From assembly GCA_027475525.1 (NCBI GenBank), contig JAMWFC010000032.1, positions 1,488,001-1,552,000 of the forward strand: a DNA stretch of 64,000 bases, in the 5' to 3' direction. This stretch comes from Macrolepiota albuminosa (taxonomy: Eukaryota; Basidiomycota; Agaricomycetes; Agaricales; Agaricaceae). Position numbers and translations under genes: made by a program. The notes beneath the pieces were generated by a model. The model saw only the letters and a list, made by a program, of their open reading frames with translations, searched no databases and was not told the DNA's origin. Below are positions 43,631-55,800 of this stretch, in pieces (the first letter of the stretch is position 1; each line of letters starts with the position of its first letter).

Positions 43631-44431
43631 ATGTCAAACTCTACCGTAACGCACACAAGTGATGATCCACGACCGGGGCAGAAGCCCAGGCGCTCGTCCA
43701 GTGGTGATCTCGACTCCCTCAGGGCTAGGCTAGGGGCCACTGAAAACAAGATCAAGGAATTTCAAGCCCAATTCGAATTACACGACCTTGAAGAACTCAA
43801 ACACATCGAGGACGAGACGTCCAATGCCACACGACAGATAAGAGTAATCCAGAGTGTCAAGAAGAAAAACGAAAAAGTTGTGGTAAGGATCTACTCAATC
43901 ACTTGACTTTGAACGGATACTGAGTGTCTCGATATCTAGGTTGTCTCCGGCATTCTGAGCAATGGGCTGGGCGTACAACAAACAAGGATCATCGATATAG
44001 ATTGCGGCAGTCCACTTGTCTTTTTTGTTCAAGCAGCGTCTCATCAACTCGATACTATCACATACCTTGTAAATCATCATTGGGACAAGGTCCCTCTTCT
44101 CGACACCTTGTCCACAGTTGAAGAGAACGTTAACAAAAAGGTGAGTCATTAATTTAACTTACATAAATCATAACTTAATCGACTTTTAATCAAGTCGGAA
44201 GCAGCATCTAGGATCATCAAAGATGCATGGCTTTTACACGGTATACGGCTTATCAAGAGTGTAAGCCTTTACTAAATCATATCAGAGTCTGATTACTCAT
44301 GTCAACAGGAGTGGGAAGCAATATCTACGAGGCAAAATGCGCGAGTCAAAGCCTTGAAGTTCATGAAGCACAAGTCATCGCACAATGCCTTGCAATGTAA
44401 GCTCCGTCAATTTGTGCACCGAGTTATCTGA
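43631..44431 (+). CDS. Unknown 213-residue protein, 4 exons
   Basis: Exons 43631-43882, 43940-44140, 44195-44260 and 44309-44431 are each bounded by good GT/AG sites (GTAAGG, GTGAGT, GTAAGC donors) with 48-57 nt introns, and every junction is in phase 0. The coherence of the model supports a real gene. The N-terminus is hydrophilic with a probable coiled coil (LRARLGATENKIKEFQAQFE). The middle has short hydrophobic strands (RIIDIDCGSPLVFFVQ) and the C-terminus is basic (RVKALKFMKHKSS). No signal peptide or membrane segment is seen. I do not recognise the family. Confidence 0.55.
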
Positions 44432-44796
44432 TATTCAATTACATAATTGATAGTATGGCAAAATGGAAGTGCGTACGATTTTGATCTGCGATGGTGTTTA
44501 GCGTTGGCTGAGTGATCTGTGTTAGCGCCAGTAAAGATGATCACATACACAATCTCGCATTTACTCTTACAAGTGGAGAAAGTTGGGTCATTGGTGTAGG
44601 GAAGGATTTTTTCCTTCAGTCTCTTGATTTGGGTGAGTATCTGCTGCTGCATCTTGAGGATAAGTCCAGCTCACCACTGCCTTCCAGAGCACACAACCAG
44701 ATGTCATTAACACAGTCATGAGCACTCTTCAATAGTAAACAATCAACACCATCACGATACTCAATGGTAGACTTAAATATGATTAATTTTTACATC

Positions 44797-44877
44797 CACC
44801 TGTAGTCACCACAAAGCCTTTCATATTGGTACCTATATCCGCCTCTAATATGGAGGGCTTTGTGGGAACTACAGGTG
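44797..44877. repeat. Near-perfect 81-bp hairpin
   Basis: The arms CACCTGTAGT-C-ACCACAAAGCC and GGCTTTGTGGGAACTACAGGTG pair almost completely, continued by CATATT/AATATG closer to the loop. The ~19-nt loop contains CCTATATCCGCC. Possible roles are a tiny MITE, a structured RNA or a bidirectional terminator; the sequence alone does not decide. Confidence 0.6.
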
Positions 44878-45276
44878 TTTACATTTAGACGACTATCCCA
44901 AGTGTCCGAGTCCATAAACTAGTTTGCAATGCATATACGATGTTCCACATTAAAGAAATCTAGGAAATCTAGAGGCTCCAAGAAAGAACACTGTACGGCT
45001 GCTTCTAATTATGATGTGTCCGATGTTCGAACGACGCCTTGCCCAAGAACCACTGAAGACGTGGAGAACCGTTGAGTTGATGTGCTGTCACAACGTCTGA
45101 GCATATATGATTTGTCGTGCCGATTTTTGCTAGCATCGAACTTTGTTTCTTCACAAGCGCCTTCTGTGTTCCAGTCCCACCTGCTGATCAACTTGGAAGT
45201 TGGGCCAATCGACCAGTAGTCAATCACCGCGCTTCCTATCTGCGCCTCGCGCACTCTACAACTACACATCCCAAAG

Positions 45277-45484
45277 TATTGATGTCATCAGTGCCAACGA
45301 GACTATTGTGGTTGATCCTGAAGTGCAAGAGTTAACGTTACGGGAATTTGTATTTTCCCTCCAACGGAAGAAACTCGCCCAGGTGCACGGAGCACAGAAC
45401 GGAAAACTTATGAGGAATCTAGTCGAGGGGCAGATACAGATAACAACTGAGCGTGGCCCACAAGTGAAGGGAGGTCGTGGGTAG
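45277..45484 (+). pseudogene. Second fragment resembling the coiled-coil tail
   Basis: The frame contains NETIVVDPEVQELTLREFVF, similar to NENIVADSRVQELEELVIF in the fragment at 37844-38074. It has no ATG in a sensible place and no upstream domains. It may be a last exon left from a decayed copy of the same gene family. Confidence 0.25.
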
Positions 45485-45652
45485 CGTGACAAGGTCGATA
45501 GCAGTGGTTTAATACCAATAACACCAACGATTGTCTACTAGTTTTTACGTTAGTTGTGCAATAGCACTCGCATCATGCCATTCATTTCCTCAACAATGAA
45601 TCTACATAGGCAGTATACACAATCTACACACGCTTTTACATGGGTATATATT

Positions 45653-47386
45653 TCACACTCCTAACTCGGACTCTCCATAACTTCGCGATTCAGTCGCTGT
45701 TATGATTTGCATGCCCGTCGTCGTCTGTTCTTCCTCTAAAACGGAAACAAATACTGGATGTGGCCTTAGTGCGTGACCAGATCCTGAGAGGCGGTTGGTC
45801 AGTGTAGTGGCGGAGCGTTGTCGGAGGATGAGGAAGAGAACGCGGTTGCAAAGGATGGAGTGGATGACTCGTTGGGGGCTACAGAGGATGAATAGGTGAC
45901 TGATGTCGGTCTTGTCAAGTGCACTTACGTCGCGAGCCAGTTAGCAAACATTGACTGTCGGAAGCTACATCAGTGTGCATGATTTGAATTAAGGAGACAT
46001 TTACTGGCGCTGTTACCGGGACTATTATATTTGCTAATGATATTGCTACAAATATTCGTTCCGTTTTCGCATTCAATGATCAGAAATGAAAGAGACTAGA
46101 ACTAACGGAGAAGAAATGCGTAGAAGATGAGACCATCTTTGTGCAGCTGAGTGACCCAGGTGGCCTGTGGATCACGGACTGAACAGTCCAATGAGCGTCC
46201 GGAAAATGCGGGAATATATGATACTGACGAAGGTGATATGCTCTAATGACTATGAGGATAGCCATGGCTAAAGAACACGTCATTAACATTATCTGGTAAG
46301 ACAAAAAGCATGAACACCGACTAGTTTCGCAAATAACGAGCATAATGTAAGCAACGTTGATCAGGGGACTAGCTTGAACGAGGAGACACCCTCCATCCCA
46401 TGAGGGCGCATCTGTCGAATGGTGAATGTTATCTCGTTAGAGGTTGAGCAGCGATAGGCCTCACAAACCAGGGACTCAATTTCAAGGTACGTGACTGTTA
46501 GAGAGACGGGAAGTACGAGCTAAAAAAGGTTACTTAGATCAAAAATGACGTTAATAAGAATTTACGTACTATTGAGAGCGAAACTAAAGCAACGAGGATG
46601 CTTCGTTTGCGTTCCCAGATTGCGTAAGTGCGGAGGAAGAGGATCGCTGTATCGACCAAACGATTAAACGTCATAAAACCACCACGAAAGAAGTCGACCT
46701 TCTGAAAAGATAGTTCCTAAAACGATGAGCCCTACATATGCCAGAATCAATGGGTGATTAATAGACATATGAAGACAACATACATGTGACGACCGTATAC
46801 TGTTCCAAGCATTCCTGCGCACCACTGTTGTTAAACATCATGCGAAAACACTTTTTATACTTACTTGAGGCGAATTTAGAGAGAACTTGACTACATTACC
46901 TTGAGCTTGAAGCTTAGGGGCAGCCAAGAGAAGGTTACGCACGTCGAAGTGACAAAAAGGTATCCACAAAGGGGAGATATCGATTGATAAAAAATAAGAA
47001 TGAGCTTATTGAGCGTGGATTGCTCCACGCATAAGCAACCTTCGACGAGTCAATGCTTACTTCAGCAGATAATTATGAGGCGTTGTTACCTCCTGTTCAA
47101 AGGTGCAGAGAAAGTCATAAACCTGCCCTAGGGTCATGATTACCTCGAAGGCGTGCTGAATGATGGTAGGGACCCACAAGGACAGTTCCGCTAGCGACAA
47201 GAGTATTGCGTACAAGATTCTGCTCCAAAAGCTGTAATGAACGAAGAGGAATTATTCATTATCACCAGAGTTGTTTATTATTTGAAAAACGAGCCACGTA
47301 CCTGCAGAAGCGTTGAATTTGGGACCGTCATAAACAGCTCTTCGTCCTAAAGAGTCTCTCTTCGCGATGGTGGGGAGAATGTACAT
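45653..47386 (-). CDS. Multi-pass membrane protein, DUF6533-like
   Basis: Several minus-strand exons read as the seven-helix DUF6533 family that is expanded in basidiomycetes. The first exon starts at ATG 47386 (MYILPTIAKRDSLG). The next has FWSRILYAILLSLAEL and VYDFLCTFEQE, the likely equivalent of the family's YDHIITFDQE signature. A middle exon (~46740-46570) has GGFMTFNRLVDTAILFLRTYAIWERK. Then come YIMLVICETS (~46340) and DGLIFYAFLL (~46130). The last exon, after an intron near 45935-45890, has PQRVIHSILCNRVLFLILRQRS and ends at 45653. I count at least seven exons but cannot place every border. Function is unknown; a receptor- or sensor-like role is often guessed for the family. Confidence 0.6.
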
Positions 47387-48517
47387 ACAACGGGATGAGA
47401 GTAATCGATGATTTGAAAACGCTAGAATCATTAAAGAGAACCGAAGTTAGATCGAAACGTGTTTTTTAATCCGAGTAACGAAATCAACAAAAACGGAGAG
47501 TCCAGCGAAAGAAGAACGTCTGGAACGGAAGCGATCCAGACGTTCGGGAATGAGTGGAGAATAGAAGTTGTGATATCAATGGTTGATTAGCATACAGAAG
47601 AGCCTGATATGGTATTTGAAATTATCGGTGGATAGACGGTAGAAGCAACCTCAGGGCCATGGACCGAAATTAAGAAGAGCCTGATATGGTATTTGAAATT
47701 ATCGGTGGATAGACGGTAGAAGCAACCTCAGGGCCATGGACCGAAATTAAGCCGGCTAACTCAGTTTGGCCACTTCTTCCTGTCCACGCGGTGGAGCTTA
47801 AACTTAGACTTAAGAGTATACGCACATCCCCAAGTGTTGCGTTGAGCGATGAGTGATACAGATTCCAGAGCTCATGCACGAATTAATTTAGTTGTGATAG
47901 GATAGAGCACTTTGGTCGTTGAAGGAAGTTCGGATATGTGTCCAAAGGGACTGACGGTATCCAACCACAGAAAAGAAGAGCAGGACAATGGTCACAAGGA
48001 GTAGTTTGTTAAGAAAAGACAACCAAGCTTTGGACAAACAATGAACAACCAAATGACGTTCATCTTGTTGCGGAACGCTGGAGCCTCGCCTGAGCAATTG
48101 AGCAATTCCATGGGTGAACGGTGCATCGTGAATTATCACCATATGACTGGGCGTACGCATACAAAACTTGCTATGCTTTTTGTAACAAAAGCATAGCACG
48201 GCTTGGATTCAAATTTGCAAAAATGATTTATCTATCATTGTCGCGTCCTGAATCGCGTTTGGTTGTATTTACGCGATCCTTCAGTCACATCCCTTGCTGC
48301 GTCAAGTACTTACTAGTCGCCTGCAATTCGTCAGGTCTGGAAAACATCTAAGCTCTCGAAAAAAAAACAAGCCGATCATCTCAGAGCACCCACAAGTTGA
48401 TCCAGGAACCGCCAGCTCATTCCACAAGATACTGCTTGAACGTTGAACCTGTGTCTACATCCTACTTTGGTACCCGAGTTGGTGCTGCATATACCTCCTG
48501 AAAGAGAAGCGGAAGAA
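47387..48517. other. Divergent promoter region with a 77-bp duplication
   Basis: This separates the minus-strand membrane protein from the plus-strand NBS1 gene. It contains the exact duplication at 47596-47751 and no supported gene. Confidence 0.4.
47596..47751. repeat. Exact 77-bp tandem duplication 8
   Basis: Bases 47596-47672 recur identically from 47673, with two further chance matches. It lies in non-coding sequence. Confidence 0.9.
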
Positions 48518-51500
48518 ATGTGGACACTAATTGGACCATTTGATGGGGAAGTTGGAGATACTAGCATCCAGAGTGAGCCTTTTTGTGACTGGATAGCCGT
48601 CTCTATTGAGACCTTATGACATTCAGAATCTAAACTGCTCAAGACTGGAACAACCTATGGCTTGGGAAGGAAAGGCTGTCCACTCATTGTTGCAAACAAG
48701 AAGATTTCGAGCCACCATTGTAACTTCGAGGTTCAAGCATTCTCTGCGGACGAAGCGGTCTGTATCTTACTTTTTGTCATCTTGTGGCTTTGCAAAATGC
48801 TAAGTTTGAATAGGGCGATCCGCTCAATAAGCCCATACTGAAATTCACAAACATGAAGGACAAGCCGCTTAGAATAGCTAGAGAAGGTGCACAGTTCAAC
48901 GTCAACGCTCAAGAGACTTGTGATTTGAAAGACGGCGATAAAGTTGGATTGATATCTGGTTTAAATGTCGAGTGAGTTGTCGCACACGTATACCTTCTTC
49001 TCCATTCACACATCAATTAAAGTGTTAAATGGGTACCAGTGTGCTGTTACGTCCAGCCTGTTATGGGGAAATCGCCCGTCTCTATAGGAGATTGTGCTTC
49101 TCTGGGTCTGTTATCGTTGAAACACCGTGTGGTGAACATACTGACTTAGATTTCCAGGCCTTCATGTCGTGCATATTCCGAACCCTCACGTAACTCACCA
49201 TATTGCCCCGAGCTACGCAGCCCAACCAATTATCGCAGCTTCTCTGCTCTCAGCATCACAGTTCGTCAAGCTAGAGTGGCTCACCGAAGTTCTTCGCCTG
49301 GGAACACTCCGGAAAGGCTCTCAGGACTCCCTGGAGAATAATTTCGAATTGCCACCGCTAAGCAAGTATCGGCCAGCATACTCTCCCTCGTTACCCACGT
49401 CGCAGAAGGAAATCAGAGTATGGGAGCCGAACGAAGAACGTCTTAACATGTTTTCCGCGTATCGTTTTCTCTATGTGGATGAGAAGAACAGGATTGGGGA
49501 CTACAAGGAGGTTATCGAAAGGGGTGGAGGATCTTTTGAAACCTTTGAAGTTGCTGCTGGGAAGTCGAAGTTCCATAGAGCACTGACAAGAGGACAAGCG
49601 AAGGAGGGTAAAACGCAGGTTGTGGTTGGGAGAAAGAGGTCGCTTATAGCCGCGGTTGGCCGAGAAACCTGGAAGGAGCTGGTCGAGGAGACCAAATCGT
49701 GAGTGAATTATTAAATAACTCATAGCATGGTTTTCTTTATTTTGTTCTAACAAACCTTTCTAGCTTCGGGTTACACATTATTGACCCCGATGTAATAGTA
49801 CAGGTCGTTATTGACGTCGACACGTCATTATTCAACAACCCACCCTCGCCCGACCTGGAAACCGAAGAGCGTGAGTGACGATCTCTGGTTCCAATAACTA
49901 AAAAGTGACTGGATCCAGTGCCCCAATCAACCTCCCTCCCCGACTTTATACCTAATACACATTCCCAGGAACCGTCCATACCACCACCAGAACCAGAACA
50001 GCGAACTGGGCCTCCGAAGCGCTTGATTCGTCGTGCCACCTCTCGTCAGCCTTCACAAGAGCCTTCCGTTCCGCCGACCAAATCTCCTGACACTGAGCCG
50101 GAGCCAGAGGTTGAAGCCGCCCCCACACGTCGTAAGGTCTTTATTATGATTATACATCTCATCCATGACATTTGAGCTGACAAACGCGTAATTGTCGTAT
50201 CTAGCCGTTGACCAGACGTGTCAAAGCTAGCGGGGCGCCTTTGGTCATCGGTTTCGATGACCCGTCTATGATTTTGGATGCCCCACCTGATGTCTCTGTG
50301 CTCACTCCTGCACCTGAGCCACCGCGCCCTATTGCAGATGAACCGGTATGCCGTCTCTGCTTACATTAATAATGTAGTTCACAACCTATTCGACCTGTAG
50401 CCGCCCGTAAGGCCTCCCCGTTCGTCCAGATTAAAACGTCGCGTTGGAGTTTTAGCCGAGAGTGGTCCATCGCAAGCTTTTGGGTTTACATTCGAAGAAC
50501 CGATCCAGGAACCAGCTGAGGAGCCTCCACTGAAGAAATTCAAGGCCTTGTTTGAAGCTAGTGGTCGAGCGAATATAGATTCTGGTACTTTTGATGATAC
50601 CGCATCCAACGAAGTCGTTCAGTCTCAAACACATCTGGACTACTCCAGCCAGACGCAAAACGAAAGCCAGACACAGGGGAAGAAGAGCCGCGTCGGAAGA
50701 GCGGGTCTTACTCCTCTGAGGGAAGAGGAAGAAGAGTCGCAAGCGTCGCCTGTTGCACCGCGGGGTACGAAACGTGGACTTGCAGACGTTGATGAGGATG
50801 TTGAAATGGGTGATGTGGCAAGTGAAGCTGCCAGACCCAATTCGTCAAAAAAACGTGCGATTGAGAATGTCAATGCTGTTGAGAAGGCCACTGGCACGTC
50901 TGCCGCTTCTGGTGCCCGTGCAGCAAATAAACCTCCGTCGTCGCAAGCGTCGGCTGTTGCACCGCGGGGTACGAAACGTGGGCTTGCAGACGTTGATGAG
51001 GATGTTGAAATGGGTGATGTGGCAAGTGAAGCTGCTGCCAATTCGTCAAAAAAACGTGCGATTGAGAATGTCAATGCTGTTGAGAAGGCCACTGGTTCGT
51101 CTGCCGCTTCTGGTGCCCGTATAGCAAATAAACCTCCATCCTTTGCAGCCGTTGTGAATAAACCGGCTTCTGCTCATAAAGGAGCGCCGCCAGGGAAGCC
51201 TGATACAGACGATAAATTCCTTAAGGCCATCGCTTCGACTAAGAAGGGCAAGAAGGGAGAGGATGATTTCGATCGTGATTTCAATAAGCTGAAAATCAGC
51301 AAGCCTCCTTTGGAGCGTACAGATCCAGAGGAAGAGTGGGCCCTTGTAGCTGATTTTGGCGATGATACCAATGTTAGGGGGAATTTCATGGTTGTTGTTG
51401 AGATGCCTGTGTATAACCGAGGGAGAAAAGGGAAATCTGGCGAGGTCCCTCCACATTGGGAAGGGAAACCTAATTTCAAAAAGTTCAAAGAGGTATGAAT

Positions 51501-52232
51501 GATTCATATAATACTTGGTTTAGGACTGATGATTACGAGCAGAAAGTGAAAACTGTTCGTTCGGCTAAGATCGAACTCGTTGTCAATGAAGAGAATGACT
51601 ACGGAATGGGGCCTGGTAATTTTTTAAAACTGTTCGTTCGGCTAAGATCGAACTCGTTGTCAATGAAGAGAATGACTACGGAATGGGGCCTGGTAATTTT
51701 TTCTTTTTTTCTTATAATATCGATCTTTTTTGAACACTGTAATACAGCATATTGGAAAGCAGGGAAGCCCCAGAATCGACACGAGGACGAGTATGGACTC
51801 ACACAGACTCAAGGAGCCATCAAGGATGAGCCGATACAGACACAACCAATCAGGAGTCAAGTGCCCATGGTACTTGACGACTCTGATAATGACATTGCTC
51901 CAATGGCTCCAATCCGAAGGGGCAAGTCTAAGGTCTCTTCCCGAGCTAGTTCTGCTGTTCCACCCAAAAGAACGTCTACCCGTACGAAAGCTGCGGCAAA
52001 ATCTCAACCTCTATTTCTGGAAGATGACGAGGACGAGGATGATGTACAAGCGGAAAACAATGAGAACGATGTGCCAGAAAATAGTGACGAAGAGAAAACT
52101 CTTCGATCAACCCGAACCAGGAGCACACGCAAGCCGCCGGCCAGGGCGAAGACATCAAGAAAGAAAACTGCACCAATTTTGATTGACGATGATAGTGATG
52201 ACGGTGCTGTGTTCAAGGGGTTCAAGAGGTAA
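48518..52232 (+). CDS. NBS1: NBS1 / nibrin, DNA double-strand-break sensor subunit
   Basis: Nbs1 joins Mre11 and Rad50 and recruits the ATM/Tel1 kinase to DNA breaks in the nucleus. Exons: 48518-48572, 48627-48757, 48814-48971, 49023-49105, 49158-49698, 49764-49870, 49919-50136, 50205-50345, 50401-51492, 51543-51615, 51748-52232 (1027 residues). The FHA domain follows MWTLIGPFDG, with TGTTYGLGRKGCPLIVANKK and ISSHHCNF. BRCT-like regions follow (WVPVCCYVQ, DCASLGLHVVHIPNPHVTHH, KLEWLTEVLRLG). A linker has an SQ/TQ cluster (QSQTHLDYSSQTQNESQTQ), the expected type of Tel1 target. The Mre11-binding region is EEWALVADFGDD...MPVYNRGRKGKSGEVP...KPNFKKFKE. The end is acidic and closes with FKGFKR, matching the family's C-terminal ATM-binding FxF/Y motif. 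A 68/67-residue tandem repeat lies at 50737-51141. A 77-bp duplication overlaps the exon-10 donor. Confidence 0.92.
50737..51141 (+). repeat. In-frame ~200-bp tandem repeat in NBS1
   Basis: Unit 1 (50737-50940, 68 codons) and unit 2 (50941-51141, 67 codons) are nearly identical, with the shared core RGTKRGLADVDEDVEMGDV and KKRAIENVNAVEKATG. They differ at a few residues and by one codon, so this is a genuine internal duplication, unlike the exact 77-bp repeats. Each unit carries an SQ and a KKRA-type basic patch. Confidence 0.9.
51549..51702. repeat. Exact 77-bp tandem duplication 9 (at an NBS1 exon-intron border)
   Basis: Bases 51549-51625 equal 51626-51702. The unit includes nearly all of exon 10 and its GGTAATTTTTT donor. 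If the first donor is used, the second copy becomes intronic and the frame survives; intron 10 is then 132 nt instead of 55. Confidence 0.95.
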
Positions 52233-52821
52233 AGAAGGCCGTGAGAGTGTGATCTAGTTGAGATTCACCATTTAATAATACGTTGATTGATTTTGTATGG
52301 ATTTGACTGGTGTGCACCTGTCAGACAATCGTATGCTCCATCGTGGGTATTGTTCAATACAATTCTGTATCACAACTCGTTTGGTCACATTCGATGCGGT
52401 CTGCAATCATCGAGTCACAGGGTGGACGCAGTTGTTCCTATCAACCTCATGCATAACTTGGTGCTGGATCTTGTGTCATATCGTTAGACTTGTTTCAACT
52501 TGAATCAAAATCCAGATGCCAGTCAACATGTGCTTTTTGATAGTTAATCAGACAACATTTGTCATTGTCTCCGAGAAAATATACACGGATCTAGTCACCA
52601 GGAAAAGCTGGTGGCCTCGACATTCTCGTTACTCAAGCTTGCAGTTGATGACATACTAACTTGAAATTACATTGAAATCTCGCCCAAGGCACACGTTCCG
52701 TATTCATGTTTTAAGACCAAGATAGGCTGGACCTTTGAAAATAGGACATCATTCAAGTGTATAAATGGAACTACTCTACCTCTCCAACTCCTCCTGTACT
52801 CCTTTTCTCCAAATTATACTG
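52233..52821. other. Convergent intergenic region NBS1 / CSE1
   Basis: Both neighbouring genes end here (NBS1 plus, CSE1 minus), so it should hold two 3' UTRs and poly(A) signals. No gene is seen. Confidence 0.5.
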
Positions 52822-55800
52822 TTATAGCACGTATCCTGCTGAAGCGAGCGCCTGAATGAACGGGCCAACATCTGGTGCCGCCTCAATCATTGCCTTCAAG
52901 CTCTGTCCGTGTCTCTTAGACAGTTGCACAAGTCCCTCACCAAGGAATTGCTGCGGGTCCCGTACATAGTCCACGGGGTCAGCTTCCGGAGTCTCGGACG
53001 CCGCAAGCCGCGAGTACGCAGCTTGATAACCAGCAGTCTGTTCTTCGAAGTCGATTTCAGTAAGTCCCGCATGTGGATCTTCATCTCCCTTCGAGTTTGT
53101 GAGGTATTGGGGCTCACGGAAGAGTTTGACGAGGCTGCCAAGTGTTGCTGGCCTGAACGATTCATTGGAGGAAATAAACAAAAAGTGAAAACCCAAGCAG
53201 AAAACTCACCATGCCGCAGCAGACGGCTGCTGTGTCATTAAGGTACTCTGTGTCAGCAGACGTGTGGCGCCGACTACTGTGAGCTTGCGCTCCCTTGGCG
53301 GCATTTTAGGAACTTGTGGTACAATAAAGGTAACCAAGATCTGAGACCATAGTCTATGAAGCAAGAATGAGAGCAATAATATTCCTGTCCTGCAATGAAA
53401 CAGGGTAATCGGACTCACCCAGTTTGAATCTCCTCAACAGTCCCGATTACGTAGTCAGGAGAGAGACCGTCTACGTTGATGGCCATTGTGAACAAGAAAA
53501 ATTTAGTGAAGAGATGAACAAATTTGTCCGTCTTAGATGTCTGCATCCTTGTAAGTAGGGTCATAATGATCGCCTTGAAGTACTGCTTCAATTGATCTCT
53601 GAATTAAATGGTTGGTATGCGGTGTCATTGACAGGAAGAATGAGAACACTTACGGCTTAATGTTGAGGACAACAGAATGGAGTAGCTCGAAGCCCCACGC
53701 ATCATTGATCTTCGACGGAATCAAGCGTTGTTGCACAACCGCCAGCACCGAGGCAACTTGACCAGCGGCAAACATGGCTGCGCCGTCTTTCGCCAGGAAG
53801 GCCTTGAGAAGTTTCACTAGTCCTGGAATACTGCCCTTTTGTTGCCATACAGCTGGTGTGAGCAGGAAAGGAAGGAGGCTACGGTATTGCTCTGGCACTT
53901 CCGTGGTGTGGAATTCTAGCATCTGTGCAAGGACTTGGAAGACGTAGGGAATATATTCTGCACATCGGGAGACACTATTAGCGTGGAAAGACATGACAAG
54001 GAAAAAAAGACTCACGATCAACATCCTGTTGTAATATGACGGTGAAGGGTCCAAACAGAGCCTGCTCAAACGTTGGAAGTGTAGACACGTTTCCAATGAC
54101 GACAAACCTTTTGACGACTTAGCTGAAGTTGATAAAAAGTAAAAAAAACAACATACTTCATGAGGCCCGAGATGCTCTCGAAGATAAACTGATCGAAACG
54201 GGGATTGCTGGGATTTTTTGATATGAGGCCAAGGATTGCGACCAGTCGCGTCAATATCCCCTCGAAGGTCGGTGTAAGGGTTTGGCGAGCAGTCATAATG
54301 ACTCGCATGACACCTAAATAGCAAGGTTGAGATCATTTGTAGCTTGACAAAATGCGAGTCTCTTACACTTCATAAGATAATCGTTCTCTGCAACCTTTTC
54401 TGCTGTACCAGCGCTCTCTAACCTGGTTAAGAGGGTATCGACAAGATTGGGAGCAAAGTCGTGGATGTCTGCTTGAGCGAATCTGGAAAATCAAGAGAAC
54501 TTAAAACTCGGAACAAGTAAAAGTGTTGGCATGCAAACATTAGGTGGTTTCCTTGCTTAATAGAAAGGATACGGTCGATGGTGATGGCGGCGTAGGTATA
54601 GGTCACATAGTTTGTAGAACGCAGGTGCTGTGCCAGGAGTGGGAGCACCGAGAGAAGTTGGGGTTTTGTAAGCTGGATCATAGATGAGTGTGTTGTACAT
54701 AAGTCATAAATCAAGATAAAAGACACAAACTTGGTTACGGAAGGTCAAGAGGAATCTGATAGCATCTACTTGCATGATAGGGTGCACAGTACCCTGTGCG
54801 GCCTGCAAGTCTTGGAAAACGTGATCTGAAAAGAATTTGACAACATCTACGAGGGAATTCGTTGACGTCACACCATGCTGAAGCCAGAGACATTTCAGCT
54901 CATTATAGCTCATCCCCTCGCATTCTGAAGGATCACCCACCTGTGACGTTGAGCCTCTTGTTGCCAGCGCTGTCAAAAGATATACCGCACTATCCTTTGC
55001 CTTCCAATTTTCAGCCTTATTAGACTCGTACTCGCTCAAGCCAGTACCAATCCACGTTCCAACAATCTCAGTTGTTTCTGCCTCGAACCCACTTCCCACA
55101 AGAGCCTGAAGCACATCGGCCGCAGCTTGTCGACGGGTAGCAGTGTCCGTGCCTGTAGTCGACAGCGCCAAGTCGAGACGAATAAATTCCAGGGGGTCAT
55201 CCTCAAACTGCTCCACATCATGCTCCCGTAGCGCTACATTTGGCACGACAACACCCTGAACCAAGGAAGATATTGTTTCTCGTGCGGAGAACAAAGTTTT
55301 CCATTGACCCGAGCGAATTGCTGTTGAGATAAAACGAAGAGATTGGGAGACCAGCTGAGAGTGACTCGTTAGGATTAGGTATACGTTACGCTGTGATAGC
55401 ATACTAAAACGACTGACATTATCATCTGCAATACCCGGGAGTTGATTAGACCCGATCAAACCCCATACAGACTGAACAAAGGATTCAACTGCAGGCGACT
55501 GTTGTAGCTGCTCTGGGTATAGCTTGATATATAGCTGCAATAGATGAGGAAGGGTCAACCACGAGTCGCGTGTAGAACACTTACTTCAGCAATTTCAAGA
55601 ATTCCACTTTTGATCTGCGACACAAGTGAAGGGGTCACATCGTCCGGCTACGGTGTGGGTTAGATGTTGGTATTTGTGCTCGACAATTGTGACCTTACAT
55701 CACCCTTCAGGTCTGCTGAGTCCCAAATCAGGAACAGTTGGAACCAACCTGTCCCTGGTGCAAAGAATTCTGCATGAGCATCCTCAATATCAGGAGGAAG

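Larger units (their letters stand above)
44432..45652. other. Intergenic stretch with a hairpin and a tail-like fragment
   Basis: It contains the inverted repeat at 44797-44877 and a short coiled-coil-like frame at 45277-45484. No other coding region is supported. Confidence 0.4.

Noticed and set aside
45500..46080. Separate small ORFs downstream of the DUF6533-like core
   Set aside because: They read as the last exons of the membrane protein gene on the minus strand rather than independent genes.
50640..51092. 150-codon minus-strand frame with internal repeats
   Set aside because: It mirrors the NBS1 tandem repeat on the other strand; the FHA-BRCT gene explains the region.
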